A DNA stretch of 64,000 nucleotides from the NCBI GenBank assembly GCA_965221105.1, contig OZ244871.1:2418001-2482000 (forward strand), written 5' to 3'. Under the pieces are notes generated by a model. The model did no database searches. It saw only the letters and a list, made by a program, of their open reading frames with translations, and was not told where the DNA came from. Positions 53,659 through 63,107 of this stretch are shown here, piece after piece; the stretch's first letter is position 1; the number at the start of each line of letters is the position of its first letter. A program made the translations under genes and the position numbers. This stretch comes from GM7GCV1 sp965221105. Lineage in GTDB: Bacteria > Pseudomonadota > Gammaproteobacteria > Pseudomonadales > GM7GCV1.

Positions 53659-54590
53659 CTCCAGGGCATATTCACAACCTCGGTCATGGCGCGGTAGCGG
53701 TAGGTGCCTGCCGCTTCAATCCAGAACTCCGGGGCGCGCACCCCTGTGTATTCCAGCCATTGGTGACCTTCGCCGGTCCAGTATTCCGGCTCTCTGTAGC
53801 CTCCTGCCTCAACAAACTGCAGATATTCCTGGTTGGACACCAGGTAGGTGCTGGCCCTGAATGCCGACACCCGCGTTTCCAGCTGCCCGTACTCGTTGTC
53901 CCAGCCATAGAGTTCATTGTCACGGTTTTCCGCCAATATTACTGTGCCACCATCAACCAGCACCAGACTGTTTGTCGGCCCAGTCGTATCCCTGTCAGAG
54001 CAGATCGGGAACAGTGGGGAAGAGGTGACCAGTTCGACGGGTAACTGACGGATAAGCACAGAGCTGGTTTCGAGGTGAATGCGCTCATGCTCAATACCCA
54101 TAAAAATGATCCACATGGGATCGCTCCAGCGGATCGGCAGGCTGAGTGAGGCAGTTGTAATAAACTCGTCAACCAGTGCGCGACCCCTGTCTCTGTAGGC
54201 CTTGACCCGCTCTGGAGACGGCCACTTGTAGTGCGTGTCGTCCAGATCGTCCCAAGACATTTCGTCCACCCCTATGGCGACCATGGATTCCAGTTCAGGC
54301 TCTAGCCGATGCGGAATCAGCTGTGCGACATGCAGTTTGTTGATAAAGAATACGGCGGTGTGACCGTAGTAGAGGATAAGCGGATGTCTCAGCGGTATGG
54401 CCTTGGTTGTGTAGGCCTCATCCGATGCCAGGCAATCAAACAGCTTTTCGTAAAGAGTGAAGGTATTGTGAAAGTAGCATCTGATCTCCTTGCGCTTGAG
54501 CTGGGAATCCTCGCCTGTGAGTTTGACCGCTCGGGTAACCGGCAGCTTTCTGTTATCTGGAGTGGCCGATGTGCTGACGGGAATATTCAT
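53646..54590 (-). pseudogene. ovoA: OvoA (5-histidylcysteine sulfoxide synthase), 3'-truncated
   Basis: OvoA joins cysteine and histidine with O2 and iron in ovothiol biosynthesis. 314 residues remain of about 700. The N-terminal DinB-like iron-binding part is present (PLILYYGHTAVFFINKLHVA near 70; IIFMGIEHERIHLETSSVL near 165, giving the His ligands), and the FGE-sulfatase-like domain begins (GGTVILAENRD; LYGWDNEYGQLE; FRASTYLVSNQEYLQFVE). It stops after EVVNMPWSW in the middle of this domain; the C-terminal methyltransferase is missing. The cut coincides with a foreign dehydrogenase fragment on the other strand. The ATG at 54590 fits homologues. Probably inactive. Confidence 0.85.
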
Positions 54591-54814
54591 TGTTGCTGCG
54601 TTGCAACTCCACTTTTGCACATAGTCCGTTGCTCGCGTTTCAGGGCCCTGACAGCAGGCATGCCAGCCCCTGAGGCTTAAGATTGGAGTCAAGACTGCTG
54701 CACACTGCCAGCGGACCTGAGCGTGGCGCACCCGACAATAGCAAGAAATATGTAGTAGCCTTAATCCTGGCTGCAAAGTAGCATTTAGTCTATCCAATTG
54801 CGAGATCAAACCCC

Positions 54815-56365
54815 ATGCAGGAATCCGGTTCTGTTGGCCTGACAGCCCCCGCCGACACTTTTTTTGGTCACCCCCGCGGACTGGTGGTGTTGTTTGCTAC
54901 CGAACTCTGGGAACGCTTCTCCTATTATGGCATGCGTGCATTGCTGATTTTCTACCTGACCCAGCACTTTCTGTTCTCCGACGAAAAAGCTTTTTTGATA
55001 TACGGTGCCTACACCGCGCTTGTCTATGTGATGCCGGTCATCGGCGGCATCCTCGCCGACCGCTATCTAGGTGCACGCAAGGCGGTCTCCTTTGGCGCTA
55101 TATTGCTGGTTATCGGCCATCTGGGAATGGCGCTGGAAGGACCCCAGGCCGCGGCTTCCGGCGGAGATGTAGTTCGGGATGGCTTCTTTCTGCAGGTCTT
55201 CTACCTTTCCCTGGCATTTATCATTGCCGGTGTCGGTTTTCTGAAGGCCAACATATCCACCATTGTAGGCGCACTCTATGAACCCGGGGATTCGCGCCGC
55301 GATGGTGGGTTTACCATTTTTTACATGGGTATCAACATTGGAGCGTTTTGCTCGTCGTTGCTCTGCGGCTGGCTTGGTCAGACCTATGGCTGGGCCTACG
55401 GGTTCGGTTTGGCCGGGATTGGAATGCTCGCAGGACTGGTCATCTTCTTGCGTGGTCAGCATCTTCTGGATGGTCATGCCGAACCTCCCAGCCCGGAGAA
55501 GCTCAAGGAGCAGATGATACCGGGCATCAATCGTGAACTGGGCATCTATATAGGTGCCGCACTTGGTATTCTGATCATCTGGCAACTGGTTCAGCACCAG
55601 CAGCTGGTAGGAAATATTCTTATGGGTTTCGGAGGCATCATGTTGCTGGCCGTGCTGCTTTTCTCTTTCACCCAGTGCACCCCGGAGGAGAGGGACCGCA
55701 TGCTGACGGCATCTGCCCTGATCTTGTTTTCGGTGCTTTTCTGGGCACTGTTTGAGCAGGCCGGCTCCTCACTGAACCTGTTTGCCAACCGCTCAGTGGA
55801 TCGTCACCTCCTCGGCTGGGAAATCCCTGCATCCATGTTCCAGTCACTCAATGCCTTTTTTATCTTCACTCTGGCACCGCTGTTCGCGTGGCTTTGGACA
55901 CAGCTTGCTTCCCGTGGCATGGAGCCATCCACGCCCACAAAGTTTGCCCTGGCCATCCTTCAGGTTGGGCTGGGTTTTCTGGTGCTCGTGCTGGGTGCTC
56001 AATTATCGGGTGGGACTGGCAAAATCGGTATGGTCTGGCTTGTGCTCATTTATCTCCTTCACACTACCGGAGAACTCTGCATCTCCCCGGTGGGCCTGTC
56101 GATGATTACCAAACTCAGTGTGTCCAGGGTCGTTGGAATGATGATGGGCGTCTGGTTCCTCGCCTCTGCGGGGGCCAACTACATCGCTGGCCTCATAGCC
56201 GGGGTTACCGGCTCTGACAGGGCTGAGCAGGCGGTTAATCAGGCCGCCGCAACGGCCAGAGTGCTGGATGTGTACGCCAATGTGGGGCTGGTCGCGTTGA
56301 TGGTTTCGATTTTCCTGTTTACCATATCACCCCTGCTGCGCAAGGGTATGCACGGGGTGCGCTAG
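54815..56365 (+). CDS. POT-family proton-coupled oligopeptide transporter
   Basis: 516 residues, about 14 membrane helices. ATELWERFSYYGMRALLIFY contains the ExxERFSYYG proton-coupling signature; GAYTALVYVMPVIGGILADR is the second signature; FTIFYMGINIGAF is the PTR2 family pattern. Imports di- and tripeptides with protons (PepT/DtpT type). It diverges from the truncated ovoA gene with 224 bases between. No damage. Confidence 0.95.
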   Translation: MQESGSVGLTAPADTFFGHPRGLVVLFATELWERFSYYGMRALLIFYLTQHFLFSDEKAFLIYGAYTALVYVMPVIGGILADRYLGARKAVSFGAILLVIGHLGMALEGPQAAASGGDVVRDGFFLQVFYLSLAFIIAGVGFLKANISTIVGALYEPGDSRRDGGFTIFYMGINIGAFCSSLLCGWLGQTYGWAYGFGLAGIGMLAGLVIFLRGQHLLDGHAEPPSPEKLKEQMIPGINRELGIYIGAALGILIIWQLVQHQQLVGNILMGFGGIMLLAVLLFSFTQCTPEERDRMLTASALILFSVLFWALFEQAGSSLNLFANRSVDRHLLGWEIPASMFQSLNAFFIFTLAPLFAWLWTQLASRGMEPSTPTKFALAILQVGLGFLVLVLGAQLSGGTGKIGMVWLVLIYLLHTTGELCISPVGLSMITKLSVSRVVGMMMGVWFLASAGANYIAGLIAGVTGSDRAEQAVNQAAATARVLDVYANVGLVALMVSIFLFTISPLLRKGMHGVR

Positions 56366-56526
56366 ACAAGTGTTTGTCCGAACCAGTCAGAACAGCAGTG
56401 ATTCCCCGTACAGACTATGCCAGATGCCGGTCAGGTCTCAGGTGGTCGACAGGAAAACAGGCAATCAGTATCTGCAGCACCGGGCGACATGAGCAAGGCT
56501 CTCTGCAACCTCACAGGTACAACTCG

Positions 56527-57684
56527 ATGAATCAGCGGGTACAGATATACGCGTCCATGATCATCCTGCTCTGCTTGGGATTCGGACCAATCCGGCTTTT
56601 TGCGACAGAATATCAGCTCGAAACTGTTGCTGAGGGACTGGATTATCCCTGGTCCATCGCCTTCTTGCCCGATGGTGGATATCTGGTGTCGATGCGGGCT
56701 GGAGAATTGCGTCGAATTGGGCCTGATGGCGAAATAGGGTCACCTGTTGAGAACTCGCCAGACGCCCATGTGAGCGGTCAAGGCGGCTACTTCGATGTGG
56801 CACTCGACCCCGAATTTGCACACAACCGGATTCTCTATCTGGCGTATGCAGCGGGCACCCGGCGGACAAATGCCACTCAGGTGATACGAGCGGAATTGAG
56901 CGGAAACCAGTTGAAAAACTCCTCTGTCATATACAGGGCCAAACCCGCTAAGAAAGGTGCGCTCCACTACGGTGGAAGACTGCAGTTTTTGCCAGATGGC
57001 ACTCTTTTGATCACCACCGGAGACGGTTACGATTACCGCGACGCAGCCCAGGACAGGCTCAATCATCTGGGTAAGACCATACGCATCCACACAGACGGTT
57101 CTGTACCCGCTGACAATCCCTTTGCGCAGGGTTCAAATGAACGGGGCGAGCGCGGGGCTCCCAGGGTGTTCTCATATGGCCACCGCAACCCGCAGGGGCT
57201 GACTCATGACCTGAAAACAGGCAGGATTTACCTGCACGAGCATGGTCCTCGGGGTGGAGATGAAGTCAATGTCGTTGAGGCAGGTGTCAACTACGGCTGG
57301 CCGGAAGCCTCCTACGGTGTCAATTACTCGGGCACCAGAGTATCCGATTTTCAGCAGATTGCAGGTATGCGAGACAGCATTTGGCACTGGTCTCCAAGCA
57401 TTGCACCCTCGGGCATCACGCTCTATCGTGGCACAGCATTTCCCAAGTGGGAGGGCAGCCTTTTTGTAGGTGCGCTCAGGGCCAGACACGTGCGCCGCCT
57501 TGAACTGGATGAGCATGACCAGGTTGCCAGCGAGGAAGTGCTTTTTGCAGATCTCGGAGAACGAATCCGCGATATTCGCACCGGTCCCGACGGCCTTCTC
57601 TACATGCTGACCGACAGCAACAGGGGCAAGGTCGTCAGAGTGAGGCCCGATCTGCGAGATGTTCACCCCGTCGCCAAAAAATAG
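56527..57684 (+). CDS. Periplasmic PQQ-type aldose sugar dehydrogenase (YliI-like)
   Basis: 385 residues. Signal peptide (MIILLCLGFGPIRLFA) then a six-bladed propeller: GLDYPWSIAFLPDGGYLVS, GGYFDVALDPEFAHNRILYL, LHYGGRLQFLPDGTLLITTG, SYGHRNPQGLTHDLKTGRIY and EHGPRGGDEVNVVEAGVNYGW, the conserved motifs of soluble glucose/sorbosone-dehydrogenase-like proteins. Homologue of E. coli YliI, which oxidises aldoses when PQQ is supplied. The start at 56527 is chosen at the signal peptide; upstream codons back to 56374 are non-conserved. Confidence 0.92.
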   Translation: MNQRVQIYASMIILLCLGFGPIRLFATEYQLETVAEGLDYPWSIAFLPDGGYLVSMRAGELRRIGPDGEIGSPVENSPDAHVSGQGGYFDVALDPEFAHNRILYLAYAAGTRRTNATQVIRAELSGNQLKNSSVIYRAKPAKKGALHYGGRLQFLPDGTLLITTGDGYDYRDAAQDRLNHLGKTIRIHTDGSVPADNPFAQGSNERGERGAPRVFSYGHRNPQGLTHDLKTGRIYLHEHGPRGGDEVNVVEAGVNYGWPEASYGVNYSGTRVSDFQQIAGMRDSIWHWSPSIAPSGITLYRGTAFPKWEGSLFVGALRARHVRRLELDEHDQVASEEVLFADLGERIRDIRTGPDGLLYMLTDSNRGKVVRVRPDLRDVHPVAKK

Positions 57685-57782
57685 TTCCATACCAAATTCC
57701 GCTTGCGGTTAGAATAGCGCGCTGTTTGAGACCTCCTGACCCCTCATAGGGACCACAGCGGGAAAATTCAGGACTTTTCAGA

Positions 57783-58724
57783 ATGCCCATTGCGCTTTCT
57801 ATTAACAACCTTTCCAAGACCTATGGCAACGGTGTCGTTGCTCTAGAAGACGTGAGCCTTCAGGTGGAGGAGGGTGATTTTTTCGCACTTCTCGGCCCCA
57901 ATGGCGCAGGCAAATCCACAACTATAGGCATTCTCTGTTCGCTGATACGCAAAACCGCTGGGCGTATCAAGATTTTTGATGCTGATATAGATACAGAATT
58001 TCCCCGTGCAAAGAACTATCTGGGCCTGGTGCCGCAGGAGTTTAATTTCCACATGTTCGAGAGGGTTTACGACATCTGTGTGACCCAGGCTGGATATTAT
58101 GGCCTCCCCCAGAAACTTGCTCACGTAAGGGCGCAAAAATATCTGAAGCTGCTGGGCCTGTGGGAGAAGCGCAAAGACCGGTCACGCGAACTCTCTGGTG
58201 GCATGAAGCGCCGATTGATGGTTGCCCGTGCGCTGGTGCATGAGCCACGCCTGCTGATTCTGGATGAACCCACTGCGGGTGTGGATATTGAACTGCGGCG
58301 CTCGATGTGGGATTTCCTTCGAAAAATCAATGAGGATGGCACCACAATCATTCTGACGACACACTACCTCGAGGAGGCTGAATCCCTGTGTCGCAACGTC
58401 GCTATCATTGATCACGGCCGTATAGTCCGCAACACCAGCGTACGGGCACTGTTGCGTGAGTTGAACAGGGAGACTTTTGTTTTTGATGTCGAAGGGAATC
58501 TGGAAAGTCAGCCGCAACTTGCACACTACAAGACCCGCCTTCTTGATTCCCACTGCTTTGAAGTCGATGTCATCAAGGGTCAGGCGCTCAATCCGATATT
58601 CACAGAACTTGATCGGCAGGGAATTCATATTACCAGTATGAGGAACAAGGCGAACCGACTGGAAGAAATGTTTGTGGCCATGACAGGCAGTCAGTTTGAC
58701 CAGACCGGGGAGGCTGCATTGTGA
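57783..58724 (+). CDS. ABC-2 exporter ATP-binding protein (YadG-like)
   Basis: 313 residues. Walker A LLGPNGAGKSTTIGIL, signature LSGGMKRRLMVARALVHEP, Walker B LLILDEPTAGVDIEL and H-loop TTHYLEEAE. The C-terminal 80 residues form the extra domain of YadG/DrrA-like ATPases. Overlaps the permease start by four bases. Pairs with the YadH-like permease; substrate unknown. Confidence 0.95.
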   Translation: MPIALSINNLSKTYGNGVVALEDVSLQVEEGDFFALLGPNGAGKSTTIGILCSLIRKTAGRIKIFDADIDTEFPRAKNYLGLVPQEFNFHMFERVYDICVTQAGYYGLPQKLAHVRAQKYLKLLGLWEKRKDRSRELSGGMKRRLMVARALVHEPRLLILDEPTAGVDIELRRSMWDFLRKINEDGTTIILTTHYLEEAESLCRNVAIIDHGRIVRNTSVRALLRELNRETFVFDVEGNLESQPQLAHYKTRLLDSHCFEVDVIKGQALNPIFTELDRQGIHITSMRNKANRLEEMFVAMTGSQFDQTGEAAL

Positions 58725-59494
58725 GTCCCATTGAACAGTGGAATGCCTTCGTCACCATACTGATCAAGGAAATACGCCGTTTTATGCGTATCTGGACGCA
58801 GACTCTCCTGCCGCCTGCCATCACCATGGTGCTCTATTTTGTCATCTTCGGCGAGTTGATAGGAGGGCGTATTGGAAAAATGGACGGGTTTGACTACGCC
58901 CAGTTTGTGGCCCCCGGGCTAATCATGATGTCAGTTATTACAAACGCCTACAGCAACGTTGTCTCATCTTTTTTTGGCAACCGCTTCGCCAAATGCGTGG
59001 AAGAGCTCCTTGTATCGCCCACGCCGCTCTATGTTATTTTGGCCGGATACGTACTTGGTGGAGTCGTGCGTGGTTTGCTCGTGGGTGTGGTCGTGACTCT
59101 GGTATCGCTGTTCTTTGCGGAAATTCAGATTCACAACCTGACACTGGTGATCCTGACCGTGGTTCTTACGGCTGTTATGTTCTCGCTGGCAGGGCTGGTC
59201 AATGGCATATTTGCGCGCAATTTTGATGATGTGAATATCATTCCCACTTTTGTGCTAACGCCACTGACCTATCTTGGAGGCATTTTTTACTCCATATCGC
59301 TGTTGCCGGAGTTTTGGCAAATGGCTTCCAAGGCCAATCCCATACTCTACATGGTCAATGCTTTCAGGTACGGCTTTCTTGGCGTCTCCGATATATCGGT
59401 GGGCTTCGCCCTTGGCATGATTGTGGTATTTATCTTCCTCATGGGCAGTTATGCTATGCACTTGCTCGCCACTGGCAAAAACCTTCGTGCCTGA
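58721..59494 (+). CDS. ABC-2 type permease (YadH-like)
   Basis: 257 residues from a GTG overlapping the ATPase stop. Six helices: QTLLPPAITMVLYFVIFGEL, FVAPGLIMMSVITNAY, VILAGYVLGGVVRGLLVGVV, LTLVILTVVLTAVMFSLAGL, the FVLTPLTYLGGIFYSISLLP segment that is the ABC-2 signature, and FALGMIVVFIFLMGSYA. The usual length for YadH. queF follows 14 bases later, so the three genes likely form one transcript. Confidence 0.95.
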   Translation: MSPIEQWNAFVTILIKEIRRFMRIWTQTLLPPAITMVLYFVIFGELIGGRIGKMDGFDYAQFVAPGLIMMSVITNAYSNVVSSFFGNRFAKCVEELLVSPTPLYVILAGYVLGGVVRGLLVGVVVTLVSLFFAEIQIHNLTLVILTVVLTAVMFSLAGLVNGIFARNFDDVNIIPTFVLTPLTYLGGIFYSISLLPEFWQMASKANPILYMVNAFRYGFLGVSDISVGFALGMIVVFIFLMGSYAMHLLATGKNLRA

Positions 59495-59508
59495 TCCCGA
59501 GCCCGGCA

Positions 59509-60321
59509 ATGAGTGCCAACGCTGGCCCCTTGGGCCAACAGTCTGAATTCCCAAAGGCCTTTGCCCCCGGGCTTCTGCACGCCATCCCGAGGCTGGAGTC
59601 ACGTGCCCGGATCGGTATTCCCGACAGGCTCCCATTTGTCGGCTATGACGAATGGACCCTGTACGAACTGGCTTGGCTTGATATGAATGGCTCCCATCAA
59701 AACAGTATGGTTTCGCTGAAGGTGCCGGCCGATTCTGAGTCCATTGTTGAATCCAAGTCACTCAAACTCTACGCAAACAGTCTGTTCTACCAGCGCTTTG
59801 AATCCAGAAAGCAACTGGGACACCAAATCAGGAGTGATCTTGATCAGTTGCTCAACACCCAGATATCCCTGGAGTTTATTTCTCTGGAGAGGGGTTTCCA
59901 GCAGGAACGTTCGAACACCCATGTATCAGTTGACGAGCACCCTGCGCAGCCTGGAGCCGCCGCAGACCCGGGTACGCTGCACAGAACTGCCAAGAGCGGA
60001 ATCCTCAGGTATTGCAGCAACCGCTTTCGCAGTCTGTGTCCGGTTACCGGACAGCCTGACTGGGCAACGCTGTATGTTCGCCTGGACGGGGCAGGGGTTA
60101 CACCCGAATCCCTTGCCCTGTACCTGGCGGGCTTCGCCGAGCATCCCGGCTTTCACGAAGCCTGCATCGAACAGATATACGTCGATCTCAGTCGTGCGCT
60201 GCAACCGGAGCAGCTCAGTGTTGCGGCCCGCTTTCTCAGGCGGGGCGGACTAGACATCAACCCTGTTCGCGCCTCCTCCTGGGATGTTCTCGAATTGCCG
60301 GGCCGCACTATCAGGCAATAA
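59509..60321 (+). CDS. queF: NADPH-dependent 7-cyano-7-deazaguanine reductase
   Basis: Reduces preQ0 to preQ1 in queuosine synthesis, the only known nitrile reductase reaction. 270 residues. LPFVGYDEWTLYELAWLD, ESKSLKLYANSLFYQRF (the QueF motif) and SLCPVTGQPDWATLYV with the active Cys at 177, then FHEACIEQIYVDL and ARFLRRGGLDINPVR are all present; this is the long, YqcD-unlike form with two tandem T-fold halves. The last 124 bases of the gene occur again at 63108. Confidence 0.95.
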   Translation: MSANAGPLGQQSEFPKAFAPGLLHAIPRLESRARIGIPDRLPFVGYDEWTLYELAWLDMNGSHQNSMVSLKVPADSESIVESKSLKLYANSLFYQRFESRKQLGHQIRSDLDQLLNTQISLEFISLERGFQQERSNTHVSVDEHPAQPGAAADPGTLHRTAKSGILRYCSNRFRSLCPVTGQPDWATLYVRLDGAGVTPESLALYLAGFAEHPGFHEACIEQIYVDLSRALQPEQLSVAARFLRRGGLDINPVRASSWDVLELPGRTIRQ

Positions 60322-60377
60322 GATCTCTTGGGAGCGTCGCTGCCGGGAGGTACCCGAACCGGTGTGCCTGAGGGCGG
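60198..60377 (+). repeat. Long direct repeat, copy 1 (queF 3' end and flank)
   Basis: Bases 60198-60377 match 63108-63285. Over the first 165 bases one difference is seen (60254 A to G); the end differs by a 2-base indel and a few changes. Copy 1 includes the queF stop and 56 bases of downstream sequence, up to the first bases of the IS1634 remnant. Confidence 0.95.
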
Positions 60378-60873
60378 CACCGCCGTGCCACGGCTCGACG
60401 AGGCGTTCGACATTGTCCGCTCCCTGCCCCACGGGCACGTCGCCGCGGTCTTGGGCACGCTCCGCGATCTGCGCCTGGGCCGGTTCATCGGTCGCGCTCA
60501 CCCGAGCGCGACCGTGTGCTGGCTATGATCCTGGCCCGGATCCTCGATGCAGGGGTCCATGCTGGCCTATTACGTGGAATGGCAGATGCGTCAGCGGCTG
60601 CCCCCTCTGCTGTTCGATGATGAGGACCTTGCCGGTGCGGACACTGAGCGCACCTCGGTGGTGGCCCCGGCTCAGGTCTCGGTATCTGCCGGGCGGAAGG
60701 CTGCACGACAGTGCACCGATGACGGGATGCCTGTGCAGAGCTTCCGCACCCTGTTGCGGGACTTGGTCACCCTTACGAAGAATCGGGTTGTACCCCGGAT
60801 ACCTGGAGCCGAACCCTTCGACACCCTGACCCGGCCCACCGAGCTGCAGGCGGAAGCGTTCCGGCTCTTGGGG
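60367..60873 (+). mobile_element. IS1634-family transposase with internal deletion and frameshift (copy B)
   Basis: The first part (GGTAVPRLDEAFDIVRSLPH; VLGTLRDLRLGRFIG) matches residues about 58-100 of the copy at 17701; a one-base loss near 60490 then shifts the frame. The second part (MLAYYVEWQMRQRLPPLLFD; VHSFRTLL-like MPVQSFRTLLRDLVTL; NRVVPRIPGAEPFDTLTRPT) is the C-terminal end of these transposases, missing in copy A. The central half, including catalytic residues, is deleted between CTGGCC-type microhomologies near 60565. Inactive. Confidence 0.8.
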
Positions 60874-61037
60874 TCGGGTAGCAGGAGCACATTGCTGTGC
60901 CCCCGCCCCCTCAGATTTTGGTCAGAGCCTGACAGCGACTTTGGCGCTATCTCCATAACGACGTTTATCAGTCATCCACATATGTTCACCATACTCGTCA
61001 GCCGAGCCCCTGAACCGCCTGGAGCTGGCAGCATCCA

Positions 61038-61059
61038 ACCCCGGTCTCACAACCGGGGT
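61038..61059. repeat. Hairpin, 8-bp GC-rich stem, 6-base loop
   Basis: ACCCCGGT (61038-61045) pairs with ACCGGGGT (61052-61059). No T run follows. Confidence 0.7.
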
Positions 61060-61341
61060 GCCTCCGAAGAGGGGGTACAGTGTCAGGGCGCTTCACACCT
61101 CACCGTTCCCAGTGACGCGCTGCCCCGAGGCTCCCCTGTGCTGTACAACGGGTTCTACTCAGGGTCAACCGTGCAGAACCATTCCGTGAACAGCTGTGGG
61201 CTTCGTACACTCGTACAGCATTGCCCGTCTCACAGGGCACTCCGAATGGCCTTTTACGTCGGGCCGACGGGATGGTTTTCTGTCTCCCTCATCCAAGGGA
61301 GCGCTGCTTACGCAGCCAAGGGCATCTACAGTGTTTCAGTG

Positions 61342-61362
61342 ACATGACCTGTGATGTCATGT
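61342..61362. repeat. Hairpin, 7-bp stem, 7-base loop
   Basis: ACATGAC (61342-61348) pairs with GTCATGT (61356-61362). Confidence 0.6.
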
Positions 61363-61496
61363 GATGGCTCAGTTGATGAGTGCTGAGGTCTCTCCTGTCA
61401 GGTTGCTCCTGCAGGCTCCTTTCGACCCTTTCGGGTTTTCTGTCGAGACTGACCCCTACATGGCGCCGTTGTACCCCTGACGGCTGGGGGAGAGAT

Positions 61497-61526
61497 CTCA
61501 GAAGGTGTGTTGACCAACCTTCTGAG
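61497..61526. repeat. Hairpin, 10-bp perfect stem, 10-base loop
   Basis: CTCAGAAGGT (61497-61506) pairs perfectly with ACCTTCTGAG (61517-61526). Followed by TGCCTTTAAA, not a clean T run, so terminator function is uncertain. Confidence 0.7.
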
Positions 61527-61736
61527 TGCCTTTAAATCCTCACCTGAGAGGTTGAATTCAAAGGATAGGTGCGCCCTCTCGTCGCACCTACAGCTCAGGG
61601 GAAAGCAACGCCACCCTGATTCAAAGTTTCAACAGAGAGTAGGACATTCCCGCCTGATAACCTGGCCTACTATTCACTACCGCGGCCAAATGTCTTTCGT
61701 ATCTCTGCGAAATTCGTGCAAGCGTGGGAGTCTCGC

Positions 61737-62456
61737 TTAAGAACTGGGGGCATTGGCCGACCTGAAGCATAGACGCACAAAAGGAGTGCGATGGCCTCCT
61801 CTTTTAGTGACGGGTCCACTCCCTATTTGCATTTTGCCGTTTAGTTCTGCACTGTAAACGATGACTGTATAGTAATGGTTTGGCTTGAGGCCACCGAGTA
61901 CAATGCCGCCTTTGCTAACTGAATCATCTCTACCTATAGTACCAAGTGGCTGACTACTTATTGGGTATGCCGAAAATGCACGCGTGTCATTCGACATTAC
62001 CCCAACCCTTAAATCTATGTCTTCTTGGGTCGTTGTACTGGTATATTGGCCAGCAATTACTTGAGATCCCCCTTTCAACTTTATGGTATGAGTGTCACCC
62101 GGATTAATCGTCCCACATCCTCCATATTTCTCATAGAAATTATCGGATTTACCATCGGGGTTACAATATTTACCAATCTCCCATCCATCATTCGGTTTCC
62201 AGAGAGTTTGATCATCCCAGAATTGAGAATTTCGGAGATGAAAGTCATTAACACTGACTGTTACGGAATTGTGGTTCACATTATTAAAACTAAAAAGACA
62301 ATCTGGAGAACAGGTCCGCTTCTCGAAATTTTCGAGCGTATGCACTCCGCTCTGCGTTGAATAGCATGCACCCGGTCCCGCCAACCATGCATGTGCGGAC
62401 GTTGTCAGTACCAATGCCGTCACAGAGGCGGCAAACATCATCAATTTTCGTCTCAT
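61737..62456 (-). CDS. Secreted protein of unknown function
   Basis: 239 residues. A signal peptide (MMFAASVTALVLTTSAHA) is followed by a mature part with six or more cysteines (GACYST; TCSPDCLF; KYCNPDG; YGGCGTINPGD), suggesting disulfides and export. The middle, NNVNHNSVTVSVNDFHLRNS and HTIKLKGGSQVIAGQYTSTT, looks strand-rich, perhaps a beta sandwich. I recognise no family. The gene is markedly more AT-rich than its surroundings and stands between an IS remnant and a repeat, so recent acquisition is likely. The start at 62456 is chosen at the signal peptide; an in-frame start at 62534 adds a poor N-terminus. Confidence 0.65.
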   Translation of the reverse strand: MRRKLMMFAASVTALVLTTSAHAWLAGPGACYSTQSGVHTLENFEKRTCSPDCLFSFNNVNHNSVTVSVNDFHLRNSQFWDDQTLWKPNDGWEIGKYCNPDGKSDNFYEKYGGCGTINPGDTHTIKLKGGSQVIAGQYTSTTTQEDIDLRVGVMSNDTRAFSAYPISSQPLGTIGRDDSVSKGGIVLGGLKPNHYYTVIVYSAELNGKMQIGSGPVTKRGGHRTPFVRLCFRSANAPSS

Positions 62457-63107
62457 AAGTTGGAGTTCCCAAAGATCTTGATTATACAGATTTTCCTGAT
62501 GAACGGCTACCACTCCAATGACAACCCTGAACACAAGGCGAATCTATTCTTTTTTCGGTAACTGTTCAGCACCCAAAATACCCAATATTTGGGGCTTACA
62601 TACTTAACTACACAACAAATGTTCTTAAAAATAACAAGTTAACAAGCGGCAAACAGGCTGGAACTGGATGAAATGGTGATGAAAGTGCGAGAAGATTGAT
62701 CCATGGAGACAGCGGGAAATAGAAAAAGTCGGGGATTCAATGACTTAAGTTGTGTAATTAAGTATATAGGCCCCTTAAAATTACCGCGGCCATTATTGCT
62801 GCCACTGTCACCAGTATTGACCAGAAGAGTACTGCAACTGTGGCCTTTTTCTTTCCGGCAGTCTGCCCACCAGAACGCTTTCCAGCGCCTCAGGTGGTCA
62901 TTCGAAGTCACATCTTCCGCCGTATACCTGCACGGTGGGAACCGCTGGCTCAACAGGTTGGAGGCAGCCAGAACCGGTGTGGCGGTTTTTCCTGCGCTTC
63001 GGTATGGATATGCGGTCCTTCCTGGAGTTGTGAGGCTTATTTCAACATCTTGATCCAGGTGCCTGGTTCAGCTTCACCAGAGGGGTAATAGCCGTTTATG
63101 AGTCTGA
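62457..63107. other. Gap with a possible frameshifted small membrane protein
   Basis: 651 bases. On the reverse strand 62953-62880 reads SQRFPPCRYTAEDVTSNDHL and RRWKAFW; one frame over, 62860-62764 reads KKKATVAVLFWSILVTVAAI then MAAVILRGLYT and a stop, a typical membrane helix. Together they could be one small protein broken by an indel. No family recognised. The rest shows nothing. Confidence 0.3.

Larger units (their letters stand above)
60874..61736. other. Hairpin-rich noncoding region
   Basis: 863 bases after the transposase remnant. It stays partly open in one frame but has no recognisable domain. Three clear inverted repeats are listed separately, and several shorter ones are visible. 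Not a group II intron: no domain V motif. Confidence 0.5.

Noticed and set aside
54590..54809. Longer ovoA start giving 73 extra residues
   Set aside because: The added residues are Cys/Arg-rich, without homology, and homologues start near the ATG at 54590.
60874..61736. Group II intron or retroelement RNA
   Set aside because: No domain V-like sequence (GAGCCG...CGGTTC type) and no reverse transcriptase in the window.
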